Assembly (NCBI GenBank): GCA_031841125.1
Contig: CM063114.1
Coordinates: 30,139,266 to 30,203,265 of the forward strand
Reading direction: 5' to 3'
Origin: Acanthococcus lagerstroemiae
Lineage: Eukaryota; Arthropoda; Insecta; Hemiptera; Eriococcidae
DNA: 64,000 bases
A program made the translations under genes and the position numbers. Below, in pieces: positions 10,181 to 22,520 of the stretch (position 1 is its first letter; each line of letters opens with the position of its first letter). The notes under the pieces were generated by a model that saw only the letters and a list, made by a program, of their open reading frames with translations, had not been told where the DNA came from and did not search any database.

Positions 10181-12020
10181 CATATTTGAGAAGTAGTGAA
10201 TTGGGGTAGTGTCATGGTGGGAGTACGTACCTGTTTAGTAGTTCTCTGGAGTACACTTGGAGCGCCACAACTGTCTACAGCTACTTTGAAAAATAAACTC
10301 GTAGGTGTTTATTTTGTGAGGTTTCCAGTAATTCCATGCGACAGAAAAAGTTATCTGAGAGTATGCCACGCTAACGGATTAATAATCTGTAACGAATTTG
10401 TTGATTTCAATTTTTGTTTTATTGCCTCCTCAAAAACGTTTATTAGAAACCGAAAGAGAAACTTCTATTTCTCGTATTAGAGCAGCTGTTCCAATTTTCT
10501 CTATTAATATGGGATGAGACCCGGAATTTCGGGTACCGTATACGTGAACTGAGTTTAGACTCAGAACACTTTTTAAACTGAAATGGGAAAAGTCGAAGAA
10601 AAAGGGACCCGCAAAACTCGAAATGCACGATAAAGATTGAAAGTTGTAAGTTTTCCACGGTAACGTAATGCGACAACTACCGCATAGCCAGAAACTTTTA
10701 AAAAGTTGAATGCCTTCTTTTCTTTTTTCTATCTCGCATTCCTTTCCTTCTCTCTTCGAGCCTAGGCCGTAAACGGAAAGAAATACACTTTTTCCCATTT
10801 GTATATTCCGCTCACATTTTGCAAACTCCAGCCATTTTCTTATACCCTTACTTTTTGGAAAACTTTAACACCCTTCATCAAATTATAAGTTTCTCGCGGA
10901 ACACGAATAAAATTTTAATATATTCGTTCTGCGAGCGTTTTAGTATGTGTTTAACATTGGTCAGGCATGTAATTCGTACTCTTTAAAAATAATATTTTCC
11001 ATATTAACTTTATTCGTCGTAAAAATCACGTGACGTTGAATTGAAATTACATAATAAAAAAGTTAGCCCAACGTTTTACGACGGGCGGGTCATTTGGAAC
11101 GCAAATGGGTTTCTAAAAAGTCAGATCAAAAATTTCAGAATTGGGGACCTGGTTCTTCTAATATTTTGAATAATTCACGAACAACGTCATTCACCTTATT
11201 TTTTTAGGCACACAAAGTGTAGCCTTGTGCAACGGTCTCTATATATATTTTTTTTCTTTGATCTGCCGAGTTATGCCCGAAAATAGGAAGTGCTGTAACT
11301 GAGTTATGAAGCTGAATTTTGTATTATGTTGTTCACAAAAATAAAATGACAGTCAAGTTAGTATATGGACCTAATCGGACTCATTTGGAGGGGAGTGGGG
11401 GCAAAAATGTTTCCCGGAAAAGTGTCTAATGTCGGCTGTCTTGAAGATTTCAATCTCGTGAACCCAAAGTCTTATCGAAATTTTAACCGTAAAGAGTAAT
11501 TCTTTATACTGCCCAGCTGTACACCTATTGAAAGTTGGTTTCTCTCTTTCAATTTATACATAATTTCTTCATTCATTTTTGAATTTTTATTTTTTGTTTA
11601 TTTTATACTTTTCAATAGCTATATTTTCTAACTTTATAATTTCTGGAAAATACTATTTATCCTATTCATCAGTACTTCTTCTATACTTCTTGCGATATTA
11701 TTTAGTTAATATTGTTAATTCAAAGGACAGGTGAAGTGTAACACATACTTAACTGAATGTTGTCATGGGAGCAGAGGTATCCAACCTATTCGACATTCAA
11801 AAATACAAACATACCTATTTAAATAAGGTAATATAAATACTTAAATAGTATGTACTACTATTCATTAACAATAAACCACATGACAACATTCATCCATGTC
11901 AATAATATAATAAAGAGGGTCTAATGCACATTTGACCTAAGTACCCTTTTGATGGAAATTGTGGGTACACTACTGATGAAGCTATAAGCTATCAGCCCGC
12001 GCAAAAGTTGGGTTTAAACG
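10181..12020. other. Intergenic, no feature recognised
   Basis: AT-rich. A 122-codon open frame on the - strand (10430-10798) has no recognisable domain and looks like chance. Nothing else to report. Confidence 0.4.
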
Positions 12021-12024
12021 ACGC

Positions 12025-12441
12025 TAGATTTCTATTGGATAGTTTTCTGCTAGCAGTAATGTGCTATAGTTTCACACGGGTACAATGGATCGTCATGTTG
12101 ATTCCCAACTAGTCTGAACATCTTTGAGCACCCGTTCCCGCGCGGGTGCGAGCGCGTTTGAGAATGCTTGGACTAACTTGGGAAGCAAAATGGAGGTCCA
12201 GTATACCTGTATGAAAACTATACCTAGTACCCTACTAGCAGATAGCGAACTGTCCACCACTTGCCGGCTAGTACGCTATCCATCCGATAGTTTGTACATA
12301 CCTTCAAGAAACCAGTTCCAATGATTATGGCGCTTTCTATCTTGCCTGCAGATAGCCTCACTATAATTTGCTTTCATTTCTTTTTACACAGTAATATTTC
12401 ACTATTGTTTAGCGTTCCCGAACTATCCAATAGAAATCCAG
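12025..12441. repeat. Possible MITE with about 20-bp inverted ends
   Basis: GATTTCTATTGGATAGTT at 12027-12044 is matched inverted by AACTATCCAATAGAAATC at 12421-12438. The interior shows GATAGCGAACTG / GTACGCTATC words and no gene. No target duplication found. Confidence 0.5.
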
Positions 12442-12495
12442 CATCCTATTAACCATGCTAAAGAGAATGACGTATTCCGCTAGAGAGTAGAGCAC

Positions 12496-12839
12496 CAGAG
12501 TTTGAAAGTCTTTTAAAAGCTGAAAGTTTTAAGCCGAAAGCCGAACAATTTCTGGAAGCTGAATGCGAAATCCAAAAGCTAAAAGCAAAAGTTTTATCAT
12601 ACAACTTTTTAATTTAGCTTTTCTCAGAACATCGTTACCTTGTTAATAAAATGAGTAGGAAAAAAAGAAAAAAGTGGAAAGCCAAAAGCTAAAAGCCAGA
12701 AGCTAATTAATTTCTGGAAGCTGAAAGCGAAATCTGAAAGCTAAATTAGGCCGAAAAAGTTGAAAGCGAAAAGCGAAAGTTTTATTCTGGAAATCACAAG
12801 CCAAAAGCGAAAGTTTTATCATTAGGCTTTCAAACTCTG
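12496..12839. mobile_element. AAAGC-rich inverted-terminus element a
   Basis: Ends CAGAGTTTGAAAG (12496-12508) and CTTTCAAACTCTG (12827-12839) are exact inverted repeats. The interior is dominated by AAAGC, GAAGC and CCAAAAGC words on one strand. Non-coding; superfamily unknown. Confidence 0.65.
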
Positions 12840-12840
12840 T

Positions 12841-13015
12841 AGAGCACTATATACATCTCAGTACACTAAGCCGCCATTTTTAACCTGACTTTTTCCGTTG
12901 ACTAGCGAACGCGTCGCGGGCAGCCTTTCAATTATCGCCTGCAATGCATTTGCCAGTCAACAGAAAAAGTCAGGTTGAAAATGGCGGCCTAGCATACTCT
13001 GATGTATAGTGCTCT
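12841..13015. mobile_element. Foldback MITE with about 62-bp inverted arms
   Basis: Arms 12841-12903 and 12952-13015 pair along nearly their full length (AGAGCACTATA outside, GCCGCCATTTT and AACCTGACTTTTTC inside). The 48-nt loop is GC-richer. It abuts element a on its left. Confidence 0.85.
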
Positions 13016-13033
13016 GCTACTCTGCTAGAGAGT

Positions 13034-13178
13034 AGAGATGGAAAGAAATTGAAAAGCGAAAAGCAAAAAAAAAAAAAAAAATGTTATAAAAGCGAAAAGC
13101 TACAGGTAAAAGTTTTACCTTTCAAGGTCAGAAGCAAAATCCAAAAGTGAAAGCGTTATTGAATCGCTTTCCATCTCT
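13034..13178. mobile_element. AAAGC-rich inverted-terminus element b
   Basis: Ends AGAGATGGAAAG and CTTTCCATCTCT are exact inverted repeats around an AAAAGCGAAAAGC-rich core with an A run. Related to element c next door and to the GGATGGAAA-bounded cores inside the 7951-9680 inverted repeat. Confidence 0.65.
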
Positions 13179-13185
13179 GTGAGGT

Positions 13186-13359
13186 AGAGATGGAAAGAAA
13201 CTGAAACGCGAAAAGTTTTAAGCAAAAAGCGCAGGTATTTCTAGAAGCGAGAAGCAAAACAAATATTGACAGGGCGAAGAGCCAACAGTAAAAGCTTTAT
13301 CTTTTAAGGTCAGAAGCAAACTCCAAAAGTGAAAGCGCTATTGAATCGCTTTTCATCTC
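13186..13359. mobile_element. AAAGC-rich inverted-terminus element c
   Basis: Ends AGAGATGGAAAG and CTTTTCATCTCT, tandem to element b, with the shared internal stretch AAGGTCAGAAGCAAA and GTGAAAGCG(T/C)TATTGAATCG near the right end. Confidence 0.65.
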
Positions 13360-13364
13360 TGCAT

Positions 13365-14080
13365 CTAGAGAGTAGATGATGTTTGACTTGAGTGATGAAC
13401 ACGCGTTTGCTTTTGTGTTCAAATGTCCTAAGTGAAATACATATGTAACTATTTATCTCATATTGTTCCTTTATTGTACCTACTTGATAAAGCAAACTTG
13501 GAGCTCAACTGAACTGAGAGCTGTGCGTTTCTATTTTGGTACATAAGGCTTTTAAAATTGTTTTTCCAATAAGCGAGCTGAAAAAAAAAAAAAATTAAAA
13601 ATGTTGAAGAAAAAAATTATTCTGATAGATTATAACATTATCTTATTCTGCGCGTGAAAAAACTTGTACAAAATAAAGGAACTGAGAAACCGAAGGCTAA
13701 AAAAATAATAATAACAAATAGGTGAAAATGCGAATGTTCAAAAAATAAAAAAACTGAGAACGCGAATGTTGAAACAAATAAAAAATGATAAAAAAGTTAT
13801 CAAAATCAGAGCAGCCATAACTGAAAGATTACAGTTTAAGATTATTGTTATGGATATGTTATTTGATTCATACATATAGTTAACAATTACACTACACAAC
13901 AGCATAAAAAACAATGGGATGTGATTCTATGATTTTAGCTGTATTTTCAACACTGAATACAACAGCGTTATCCATTTTTCTCAAGAACCACTTGTTTTTC
14001 ATATTCAAAATTAAAATTTTATTTAAATTTTCACGTTTTATTCCTTTTTGTCGTGCAAGAATAGCTACACTGATACTGAT
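13365..14080. other. Intergenic, A/T runs only
   Basis: Contains several A-rich stretches and repeated AAAAATAAAAAACTGAGAA-like words; no gene recognised. Confidence 0.4.
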
Positions 14081-14084
14081 AACA

Positions 14085-15112
14085 AATGTTTTTATTTATT
14101 TACAGCTCTTGTTGGGTATTCCTTCTATTTCACAATTCTCTTAGCACTTACTGTGCCGAGGGTAAGACGGGGAAGCGGGCCCCTCCCTGCCCTCAGCCTT
14201 CTCTACCCACCCATTATTGGGTATAAGCCTCCCCCAGTTCCCTCACTTTATCCTTCCAGCTCCTTCTGTCCAGGGTATGTCTTCTCCACATGGGACCCAG
14301 CTCCTTGCGGAATTCATCTCGCCAACGGGTCAGCGGTCTACCTATATTCCTTGTGTAGTCATACGGGGTCCACCCTTCCACCCTTTTTTCCCACCTTCTT
14401 ACCCCCAATCTTGAAATGTGGCCCCCGTATCTCCATTTATTTTTCTTGATAACAAGACCCAGATCTTCTAGGCGTGTTTTGGCCCTGATCTCTTTGGTTT
14501 CCACTTTATCTCTTAGCCTCACTCCCAGCATGCTCCTTTCCATTGCTCTTTGAGTAACCTGAAAGCGCGTATAATTTGTTTTTGTTAATGCCCAAGTTTG
14601 AGCCCTGTAAGTTAATACTGGCTGTACACAGCTGCGCCAGACCGCCGCTTTAGTCGTTATTGGCAAACGGCCTTTGAAAATCTGCCGCGTTTGCCAAAAT
14701 TTCCTCCATCCACTTTGAATTCGATTTGATATTTCTTTTTCTCTAGCACTATGGAAAGAAATTTTTTGGCCTAGGTAGTCAACCTCCTTCACCCACTCTA
14801 TTATTTCGTTATTAATTTGTACCTCTATTTCCTCGGCGTTCGAAAGTAGTTTTGTTTTTTGTGCATTTACGGATAATCCTGCTATCTCACACGCTTCTAG
14901 AAACTCCTCCGCATTCCTTAATAGTTCCGGCAAATTGTTTGAAAGCAGTACCACATCATCCGCAAAGCGTAGGTTATTCAAAACGTCGCCCTCAATTTTG
15001 ACCCCTCTTCCCTCCCATTCCAACATACGCATCGTTTCCTCAAGCACACAGTTGAATAAGTTGGGAGACAGCGGATCTCCTTGCCGGACTCCCCGGTATC
15101 TATAGTTGTTTG
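14085..15112 (-). mobile_element. 5'-truncated RTE-like LINE
   Basis: Read on the - strand, the copy begins inside the reverse transcriptase just before GVRQGDPLSPNLF (about 15100-15060) and ends with a short AAATAAATAAAA tail near 14085. The endonuclease and RT fingers are missing, the usual 5' truncation of target-primed insertion. An AGTATCATC / GATGATACT palindrome lies just outside the 5' junction (15119-15138). No target duplication was identified. Confidence 0.85.
14214..15108 (-). pseudogene. Reverse transcriptase C-terminal part of RTE-like LINE
   Basis: The open frame runs without a stop from the truncation point to 14214 (about 298 codons). It carries the palm motif GVRQGDPLSP, then FADDVVLLS with the catalytic Asp pair, then the thumb (VDYLGQKIS) and the W-rich C-terminal block (RWRDEFRKELGPMW and W-K-D at the end) typical of RTE-type polymerases. 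The first in-frame Met is at 15047. Motif A is absent, so it cannot encode an active polymerase. Uninterrupted frame suggests a fairly recent insertion. Confidence 0.85.
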
Positions 15113-15139
15113 ATCAGTAGTATCATCTTGATGATACTA

Positions 15140-17180
15140 AAATTTGCATGATGGGAAAAAACAATGATGAATTATAATCAAAAAATTTATCATCGGCATC
15201 AAATTCCCCATTGAAAATACATATGGAATCATATATTCTCACGCCATTGGTTTTTGAATTTCAAATTGTTGTGTATAGTGGTATGGTTCTTGTTACATGT
15301 TATTTTACGCATAGTTAACCCTTTAATATGAGTTCACTGTTGAAGTTTCAAATTTTCCTGATTTTCTCCTATTTTCTTTGAGTAAATGTGTATGCAAGGT
15401 GGAAGCATCAACTTTGATTTTCAAAATAAGTACCAATAAAAACTATGACAAAGAACCTAACCTTTAACATTCAATCTTAATTCTTGTTCTTGGACTAATG
15501 TACGTTTTCATTTTTAAAACACTATATTTCGCATTTAGTTTTGTATTTTTGTATCACCTCTGAAGTCTAAACTCACATAATCATTATAAAATAAAACTAT
15601 CAATAGGAACGCACATTAATTTTAGTAACTTTCAGTCTCAAGTGCAAAATTCAGAATCCACCTAATGACTGAAACAAGAAACAAAGCTAGTAATAATAAG
15701 AATGCACATTTTAGATTTTAATAACTTTTAGAACAGTCAGTCAAATATTCGAAAATCACAACTCACTTGATAATAAGAAATGAATAAATGAATAATAAGA
15801 AGAAAAATGATCTTGAACATGATAGAATTACATGAAAATAAGATCTCATTTCATGATTTGATTCTATACATACATTTATCTTCTTCTTATGTTATTAGAA
15901 TAATAAATAACAAGGTAAAGGTTTTAATGAAAATAAAGTCTAAGGTACTTTTTCTAACGCATTCAAGAATACTGTTAACCAAGACCAACTGGTTTTTTTC
16001 ACATTCAATTTTTATTGTTATAGTTGTGTTATTTGATTTATACAGTTAACAGTTATATTTATGTTATGGTTCAGCAACATCATTTAGTTATTGTTACATA
16101 TTTCCTTCAGTTAACGGTTATTATTCAGTTAAAGTTTACAGCTTGACACCTCTGATTAAAATAATTAGTCTGTTATTACCGATCCAACGAATAATTATTT
16201 TCTTCAATATAATTATTATTAGGGAAATACATCTGTAATACACTCTTCACATTTTTATTTTCAGCGTACAAATGTATCGAGTGCAGATTTATTAGGGGCT
16301 AAATGTTCTTCTGGAGGATGACAGCTGTAGGGTGGAATCCATTGTACCTCCAGAAACATTTTCCCTCTGAACTTATTCTTGAATGTTTATAGATTTCAGC
16401 TCCCCCTTTTATCATTGTTCGCTGAACAGTAACGTTTGTGGGAAAAAGAGGTCTTGAAAATTGCAAAGTTTTCAAAACGCTCTCCTAAAAAATTATACTA
16501 ATTTGTGACTCAGGTCAAATGTGTATGAGACCCTCGATAAATAAAAAAAGGACCAAATCATAAATCCTTAGTTTTATAGATCATTAACTTGACATGATTC
16601 CTATTGAAAAAAGAAAGAAAAGAGAAAAAGATTCGAAAAACTATTTAAACAGGTCTTGGAAACAAAACCTATTTAAGATACCTATTTAAATGGTTTGCTT
16701 GCTTGCCTTTCTGAAATAGGTACATATTGAAATAGATTCAAATACGAACTTCTTTATATTACCGACTTTTTTCGAAGAAAAGGGAGGTATTATTCAAATA
16801 TAGGTTCAGAAAGAAGTGTCTGAGAGCTGTAAAAACTAAGAAGCACATGAAAAAGTATGTTACTGAACATATTTTTTGTTCGTCAACATACTCTATACCT
16901 ATTCGATATGTAAGTCCACTTACACATTTCTTTTATAATACGAATACCTATAACTGACAAGCAGGATTAAGCCGTTAAATTCTCTACTTCTGCACGATTT
17001 TCTACGTGTGAAATACATAAATTATGTATAAAATTATTGTGTAGAATATTATTTCTACTCAATTATTCTACTATCGAAAATTATAAATGCAGAATTATTA
17101 GACTACATATGTAGAATATTCATTTTCTACTTATGCATAATCTATACATACCTACCTATGTAGATAGTCCAGCATTTTTC
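15140..17180. other. Intergenic; TTCTAC/GTAGAA-rich patch at its end
   Basis: AT-rich with no gene. Between about 16980 and 17195 the hexamer TTCTAC or its complement GTAGAA occurs about ten times in both orientations, which may be the remains of a small DNA element. Confidence 0.4.
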
Positions 17181-17439
17181 TACGTCAATGTAGAAAAAGA
17201 AGTATTCCAGTATAGAGGCACAACCCTGCTCTCGACTGAGTAACCCCATTTGGCATGCCTTCATTTGCCTCCTTTATTCGTGAAATCTTCGGGGTGGATT
17301 TTTTTCTGCTGTACGATTCACATTCTCCCTTCTTTCTCATTGCTTTACGTGAACTCTGATATAAGGAGAAAAAAAGCAATCTAAGTATATTCCGGAGGGA
17401 CTTTTATAATACCTTACGTTTACATGCGTGCGTATATAT

Positions 17440-18420
17440 CTTTTACAAGATGTACCTATTTCCTTTTCAAGTCGAGAAAAAACTTTTTCTGCAAGCCCGT
17501 ATGTTTTTTAATAATACGCACCGAGGATTGAACAACAAGCCGGAGCTCGAAAAACGAAAAGGTATGAATGGTAAAGGGTAGAGGCATCCAGGGAGGCTAA
17601 TTATTCACTTCGAACTGAAAAGAATCTCGCTCGCCCTTCTGGTTACTCGATGCTGAGCGGAGATGATTCCCAGCGAAGGAGAGAAAAACGAAGACAATTA
17701 TGAAATTTCGTAGACCGATATCTCATATAGCTGTTGTAAGAACGATAGACCAACGATAATTGCTTTTGAAAAATGATTGTAATTAACGAAGCACGGCGTT
17801 GAAAATTATGTATAGTCTCGGCACAATCAGAGCCGGAGACTTCGGTATATCTTAAGAGCGGCGATGCCCGATGAGTTCATCGATGCAGAATCGTATTTTA
17901 ATTTACGACTCCGAATTCGAACATATTGTTTATTCCGAATGTAATTTCGAAATTACGAATTTATAGGGGTGCTCCGATGCGAAATTCATATTCTGCGTAC
18001 CTGGCTACAAGTATAAATTACTTGGGTGACAAATTTACGGCTGGCAGACTGTAATTTCCCTCATAACGCGAGAGCCTTCCCTCGTCTATTTTTTTTTTCT
18101 TAGCTCCTCCATTTCGCCAAATTTGACTCGCTGAAGAAAATGTAAATCGTAAATTATTTACGAGTAGAACGCATATAAAGCTGAAATATGTAAGACTCAG
18201 ACTATGCTTACTCTTCCAACGTCTGCGCTTTATATTGTTTTATTTAATTTTTCCGGCACGTTTCCCAGTTTCGCCTCGCGCTGTACGAGCGTAACGTACG
18301 GTTTTGTAAATCATTTATGTCGCAAAGAAATTTTCCAGCAATTTTCTTGCATGATTTTCGTATTACCGAGTTGTATAATCGTCATCTCGTCCGAGATACG
18401 AAAATGTATAACATAAATAA
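17440..18420. other. CpG-richer unique segment
   Basis: CG dinucleotides are clearly denser than in neighbouring repeats, words are non-repetitive, and only short frames are open. It may be a conserved non-coding or transcribed non-coding segment; I recognise no gene. Confidence 0.35.
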
Positions 18421-18896
18421 ACATATACCTACAGAATTTTCGCTTCTCTTATTTAATTAAATTTTCCTGTTCATCTGGGATCCGGCCATCCGAGTTTTTC
18501 TTTTCTTGTTGGATTATGGCGCTGTTGTGAAAGCTTTAAATGGGTAATTTTGTATAAGCCTACGTTCGCTTAGTTGTTGAAATGTTGATAAGAGTTCTCA
18601 ATGAAAAATTTGATCGCGTGTAGACAGGCCCGTAGCATAACCCACTTTTCCAGACAGACAACTCGGGACGAAATTACTAATTTCACGCCAATGAGACAAA
18701 ATTAAAAGGTCCTAGTGATAAAAGAAAGGGGACGACTGTCGGATGCCTCCCTTGAAAACTGAAGACACTTTTGTTCCTAAGATGTAGTATTTGCTGCGAC
18801 ATCCGAGTAGGTACTACTTTTATTATCATCATAATTTCTCTCTAGAGATTTCGTTGTATTCATTTTACCCGATGCGCAATCAGTTACCCACTGAAA

Positions 18897-19045
18897 AGTT
18901 ACCCATTTGCAACCCTCAGATTACCCAGAAACCAGTCAGCTACCCTTGGTTCCCCTTTAGTTACTTGGGTAAGTTACATATTTGCAACCCTCAATTACCC
19001 TCAGATTACCCAGAACCTTGGTTCCCCTTTAGTTACCTAGGTAAC
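18897..19045. repeat. Two-copy tandem repeat, about 73 bp
   Basis: Both copies carry ATTTGCAACCCTCA, CAGATTACCCAGAA and CTTGGTTCCCCTTTAGTTAC, with many TTACCC words. Confidence 0.85.
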
Positions 19046-19461
19046 TGACGGGATTTTGCGCATATCGGGTCTGATGCAAATTTACTAACATTTTCAAACA
19101 TTTTTCACCCCCGCTCCTTGCGATTATGGATTTACCAATACTCAATGGCGAGCACAGGAAGCAGTTTTGGGAGATAAAATTCAAAATATGACAGAATAGG
19201 TAATGTTGTATCACTCACTATCCTTGAGTACTGAGATTATTCTTTCGTTCTCATGATTGTAATCAATTCTTTGTCAACTCAGGAAATACAGATTTTGGAA
19301 CTATTCCACTGGTAAGCTCCGAGAAATAAAAGAGAACACATCTGCCTGGACCTATTCTCGTCATTTTGGTCGACTTACATTCTGGTCACATCGAAATGGT
19401 CGACTGCAATTTGATCGATAAGATTTTAGGGGTTGCAATCAGTTACCTAACACACCTTCGA

Positions 19462-19924
19462 TTACACTACTGAACAACTATTTTACACAATGCATTTCGA
19501 CAGGTGATTCTGAGGTACTTTTTAACGCTGAACACGATAGTGCGACCTATTTTTCTCTATCACGTCACAATTCGGTGTTCTGAACGACTGAAATTAGTTT
19601 CCATTTTGTTTTTGCATTGGAATAAGCAGTACCACTGACTGATATTATCAGTGTTATCAGACCACAATAACAGAAAACAAACAGACGGAATACACACCAC
19701 TACACACGACCGCAACACACAACAACACGAATCAGTATGACCACATTCAGTTCCTAAACCTCTTTTTGAACACATTTAGTTGAATCTTTTATAGTTTTTG
19801 ATCAGAAAAACTATAGACGTGATAGAGAAAAACGGGCACTGTATTCAGCGTTGAAAAGTACTCAAGAATCACCTCCTTAAATGCGTTGTGCAAACAAAAA
19901 ATTTCATTTTGTTCAGTAGTGTTA
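19462..19924. mobile_element. Harbinger-like MITE with about 110-bp inverted repeats
   Basis: Element 19465-19921 starts CACTACTGAACAA and ends TTGTTCAGTAGTG; the inverted homology runs about 110 bp inward (AGGTGATTCT, AACGCTGAA, TTTTTCTCTATCACGTC). It is flanked on both sides by TTA, the 3-bp duplication usual for PIF/Harbinger elements. No transposase frame inside. Confidence 0.75.
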
Positions 19925-20042
19925 TCGCTCGATTTTGTAAAAGGTTTTTATTGCTATTTGTCACAGTCTGAAACATATATGATTTATAAGATGCTCACAG
20001 TGGTGACTGCGCAGTGAAGTGAACATGCAGTACAGTCAAAGT

Positions 20043-20076
20043 TGCCTGATTTAGTACATTTGTACCAAATCAGGCA
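20043..20076. repeat. 34-bp near-perfect palindrome
   Basis: TGCCTGATTTAGTACA and TGTACCAAATCAGGCA are inverted with one mismatch and a 2-nt gap. Confidence 0.85.
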
Positions 20077-20079
20077 GAT

Positions 20080-21555
20080 TTCAACTTTTCTAATTTTTCA
20101 AGAATTCCTGATATGGGATGCGTGTAAGAATCTTTTCCTCTATCTAATGACGCAGAAACAAAAGGAAGTTGACCTCTTGGGTTTTGAGCCATTCTTCAAA
20201 ATACAAAGATGGTCCAAATTCGTGCCACTCTTCTGTTCTTCTTAACGGATTCATTATTTTGCGACTAAAATACGAATTTATTACTTTCATTCGATTTAAC
20301 AAACCCAGACAAAGATTGATAGCGGGAATCTTTTTCTTTGTAAAAGTTTGTGTCTACCGTAGACCGCTGTTATCTTAACCGCGACCCTCAAGTCGACTGC
20401 AAACCGTCGAGTCGTCCGTCCCAACTTCCGCGCAAGTTCCAACAACTCTAAGTAGATACGATAAAACTGCGAAGTTACCCTATCTGCAACATCTGTACCA
20501 CTCATTTATGGCAAGTTGTAGCTTGCAATCTGACGTTATTATTTTTTCATTAGCAGCGTTTCTATTATATCGAACAATACACAAGAACAACGCGATCAAA
20601 AAATGAAACCGAGTAGCGGAAATCTAACTTCTGTGTAACCTTAATTAATTGTAAAAATACTATGCAGCGTATTCGACCAGCAGGGAGAATAAATCATCTT
20701 AATGAAAACCATTAAAGCAAATTGCGAGAAAAATAACCCGCGGTTTTGGTTGAATTGGAAAAATTCCACAGCTTGGGTGCAAATTTCTGTGGAAGAGGTG
20801 TCGGAGGCGTAAGAGTAAAAAAAAACAAAACTGTTTGCTGCAGTAATGAACTGGCACAGTCTTATGTACACGATATTTGCAGTTGGTGCAGTCTGGAAAT
20901 GGGTTCAAAATACAAATGTGACATTCTAAATCTACCTATCATATTTCTTTTAGTGCTAACAGCTGCATTTGCGACCATTTCAAGTACAAAATAAACGAAA
21001 TCTCTACCGCAGCCAATGCCCATTATAGAAATGCTGAATACTAAGGAGCTTACTTTTCCATAGTGGCCCAAGTCCGGAACAGCAAATGTTGGTAAAATGA
21101 GAAAAACGTATCAGGTAGTATGTAGGCGATGAAAAGTGCTATCAATCGACTGGTATAGGCAGTTGAAGTATTTTGCTAAAGAATGCAGGTATTGTGATGT
21201 ATCGAGAAAGTGCATTAGGTATCCAATTTGAGAGACAAATATGACCACCACTGCATTTCGGCCACTGTCGAAGTAACTATACGTAGTAATGATGTCGACA
21301 TTGCAGTAAGAAACACAGAAAGGGCTCTGAACTCGTGCTGAGAACAACAAATAAACGGGTAGGTGCTTACTCTTTCTCAGACGTGGCAACATACTCTTAC
21401 AGTAACCTTTACTATGACAAGAGTAAAACTACTGAAAACATTGACATTAGTCGCTACAGTATGATGATGAACCTATCCTACCTGTCCTCGAGATAGGAAT
21501 TGCAATTCTAAACCACAGTCACTACAATAGGATGACGAACTTGTCCCACTTGTCC
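20080..21555. other. Intergenic, no feature recognised
   Basis: Several short open frames on both strands, none with a recognisable motif. Confidence 0.35.
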
Positions 21556-21559
21556 TCGA

Positions 21560-21960
21560 AATAGAAATTACATCAATTCTAAGAAAACTAAATGTTGGCA
21601 GAGCTGTAGCACCTGACAACATAATTAACTCTCTGCTGAAAACATTGGCAGATGAACCGACACCAACTTTAACACAACCGTTCAACAAAATTTTATCAAA
21701 AAAATAAATATACCCGACCAAATGAAGGAGACAAAGGTAATATTCCTCTAAAAAGGGGTACGAACAAATACTCGTAAATAAAATTGCAGACTTACTATAC
21801 TTAACCGCTACCATAAAAGTTTTCTCTAAATTAATCGAAGGTAGACTACATAAAATACTTGAATAAGCTCGAAGTACCGAACAGGCAAGTTTCAAGGAGA
21901 GACACCTGACAACAGACCATATATTTTCCATAAACCAATTAATTAACAAGCCAGGTTGCT
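21560..21960 (+). pseudogene. RTE-like reverse transcriptase relic
   Basis: In shifting + frames the order of RTE finger motifs can be followed: a block like GRAVAPDNIINSLLKTL (about 21595-21645), an FNKIL block, then LLTATIKVFSKLIEGRL (about 21795-21850) and a block like EQASF...TTDHIFSINQLI (about 21880-21950). At least three frame breaks and stop codons separate them, so it is dead. The 158-codon frame on the opposite strand (21473-21949) is its antisense shadow. Confidence 0.75.
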
Positions 21961-22520
21961 TTGAGACCTAGTAATAGGATCGGCCTTTCAACTGAAGTCT
22001 GGACAGTTACCTATTCCACTAACCAACTTCGAACAAAAAGTACGATCGCGACGCTTCTAAGCGTAAGGGAACCAACCAGCAAAATCTGTTTTTTGAGAAC
22101 ACGTGATTCTAAGTTCAAGAGCCATGTAAAAACTATATGTCATAGCGTTTACTGATAAGCTCTGATCAACGTGAGTCGGGGGCCCAATTCTGAATAATTT
22201 TACTTTTTACGTTATTTGCAACGATACTAATAACTCATTTTGTTTACAAATATCAGCTGGTTCACGCCGACCCTTATTTCAGCAAGAATCATACACAATA
22301 ATAATACGAACCTCACACAATGAACTCATTTCATCGATTCCAAATGTTGATACCTTGAGTCACTTTTGTAGAGACTGTAAGCACGATGTAAAACCATCTT
22401 CCTATCTGTTTCTTTTACACACGATTACGTTCACTTTTACATTTAAAACCACAAGCGCCACTGTCATAAGCAAACGCGATTCATTCTCGTGTATCTCGAA
22501 CATCGATTGATAAGAAAAAT

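Noticed and set aside
10430..10798. 122-codon frame on the - strand
   Set aside because: No domain, no paralogue, no poly(A) or splice support.
21473..21949. 158-codon frame on the - strand
   Set aside because: It is antisense to a recognisable + strand reverse transcriptase relic and has no domain of its own.
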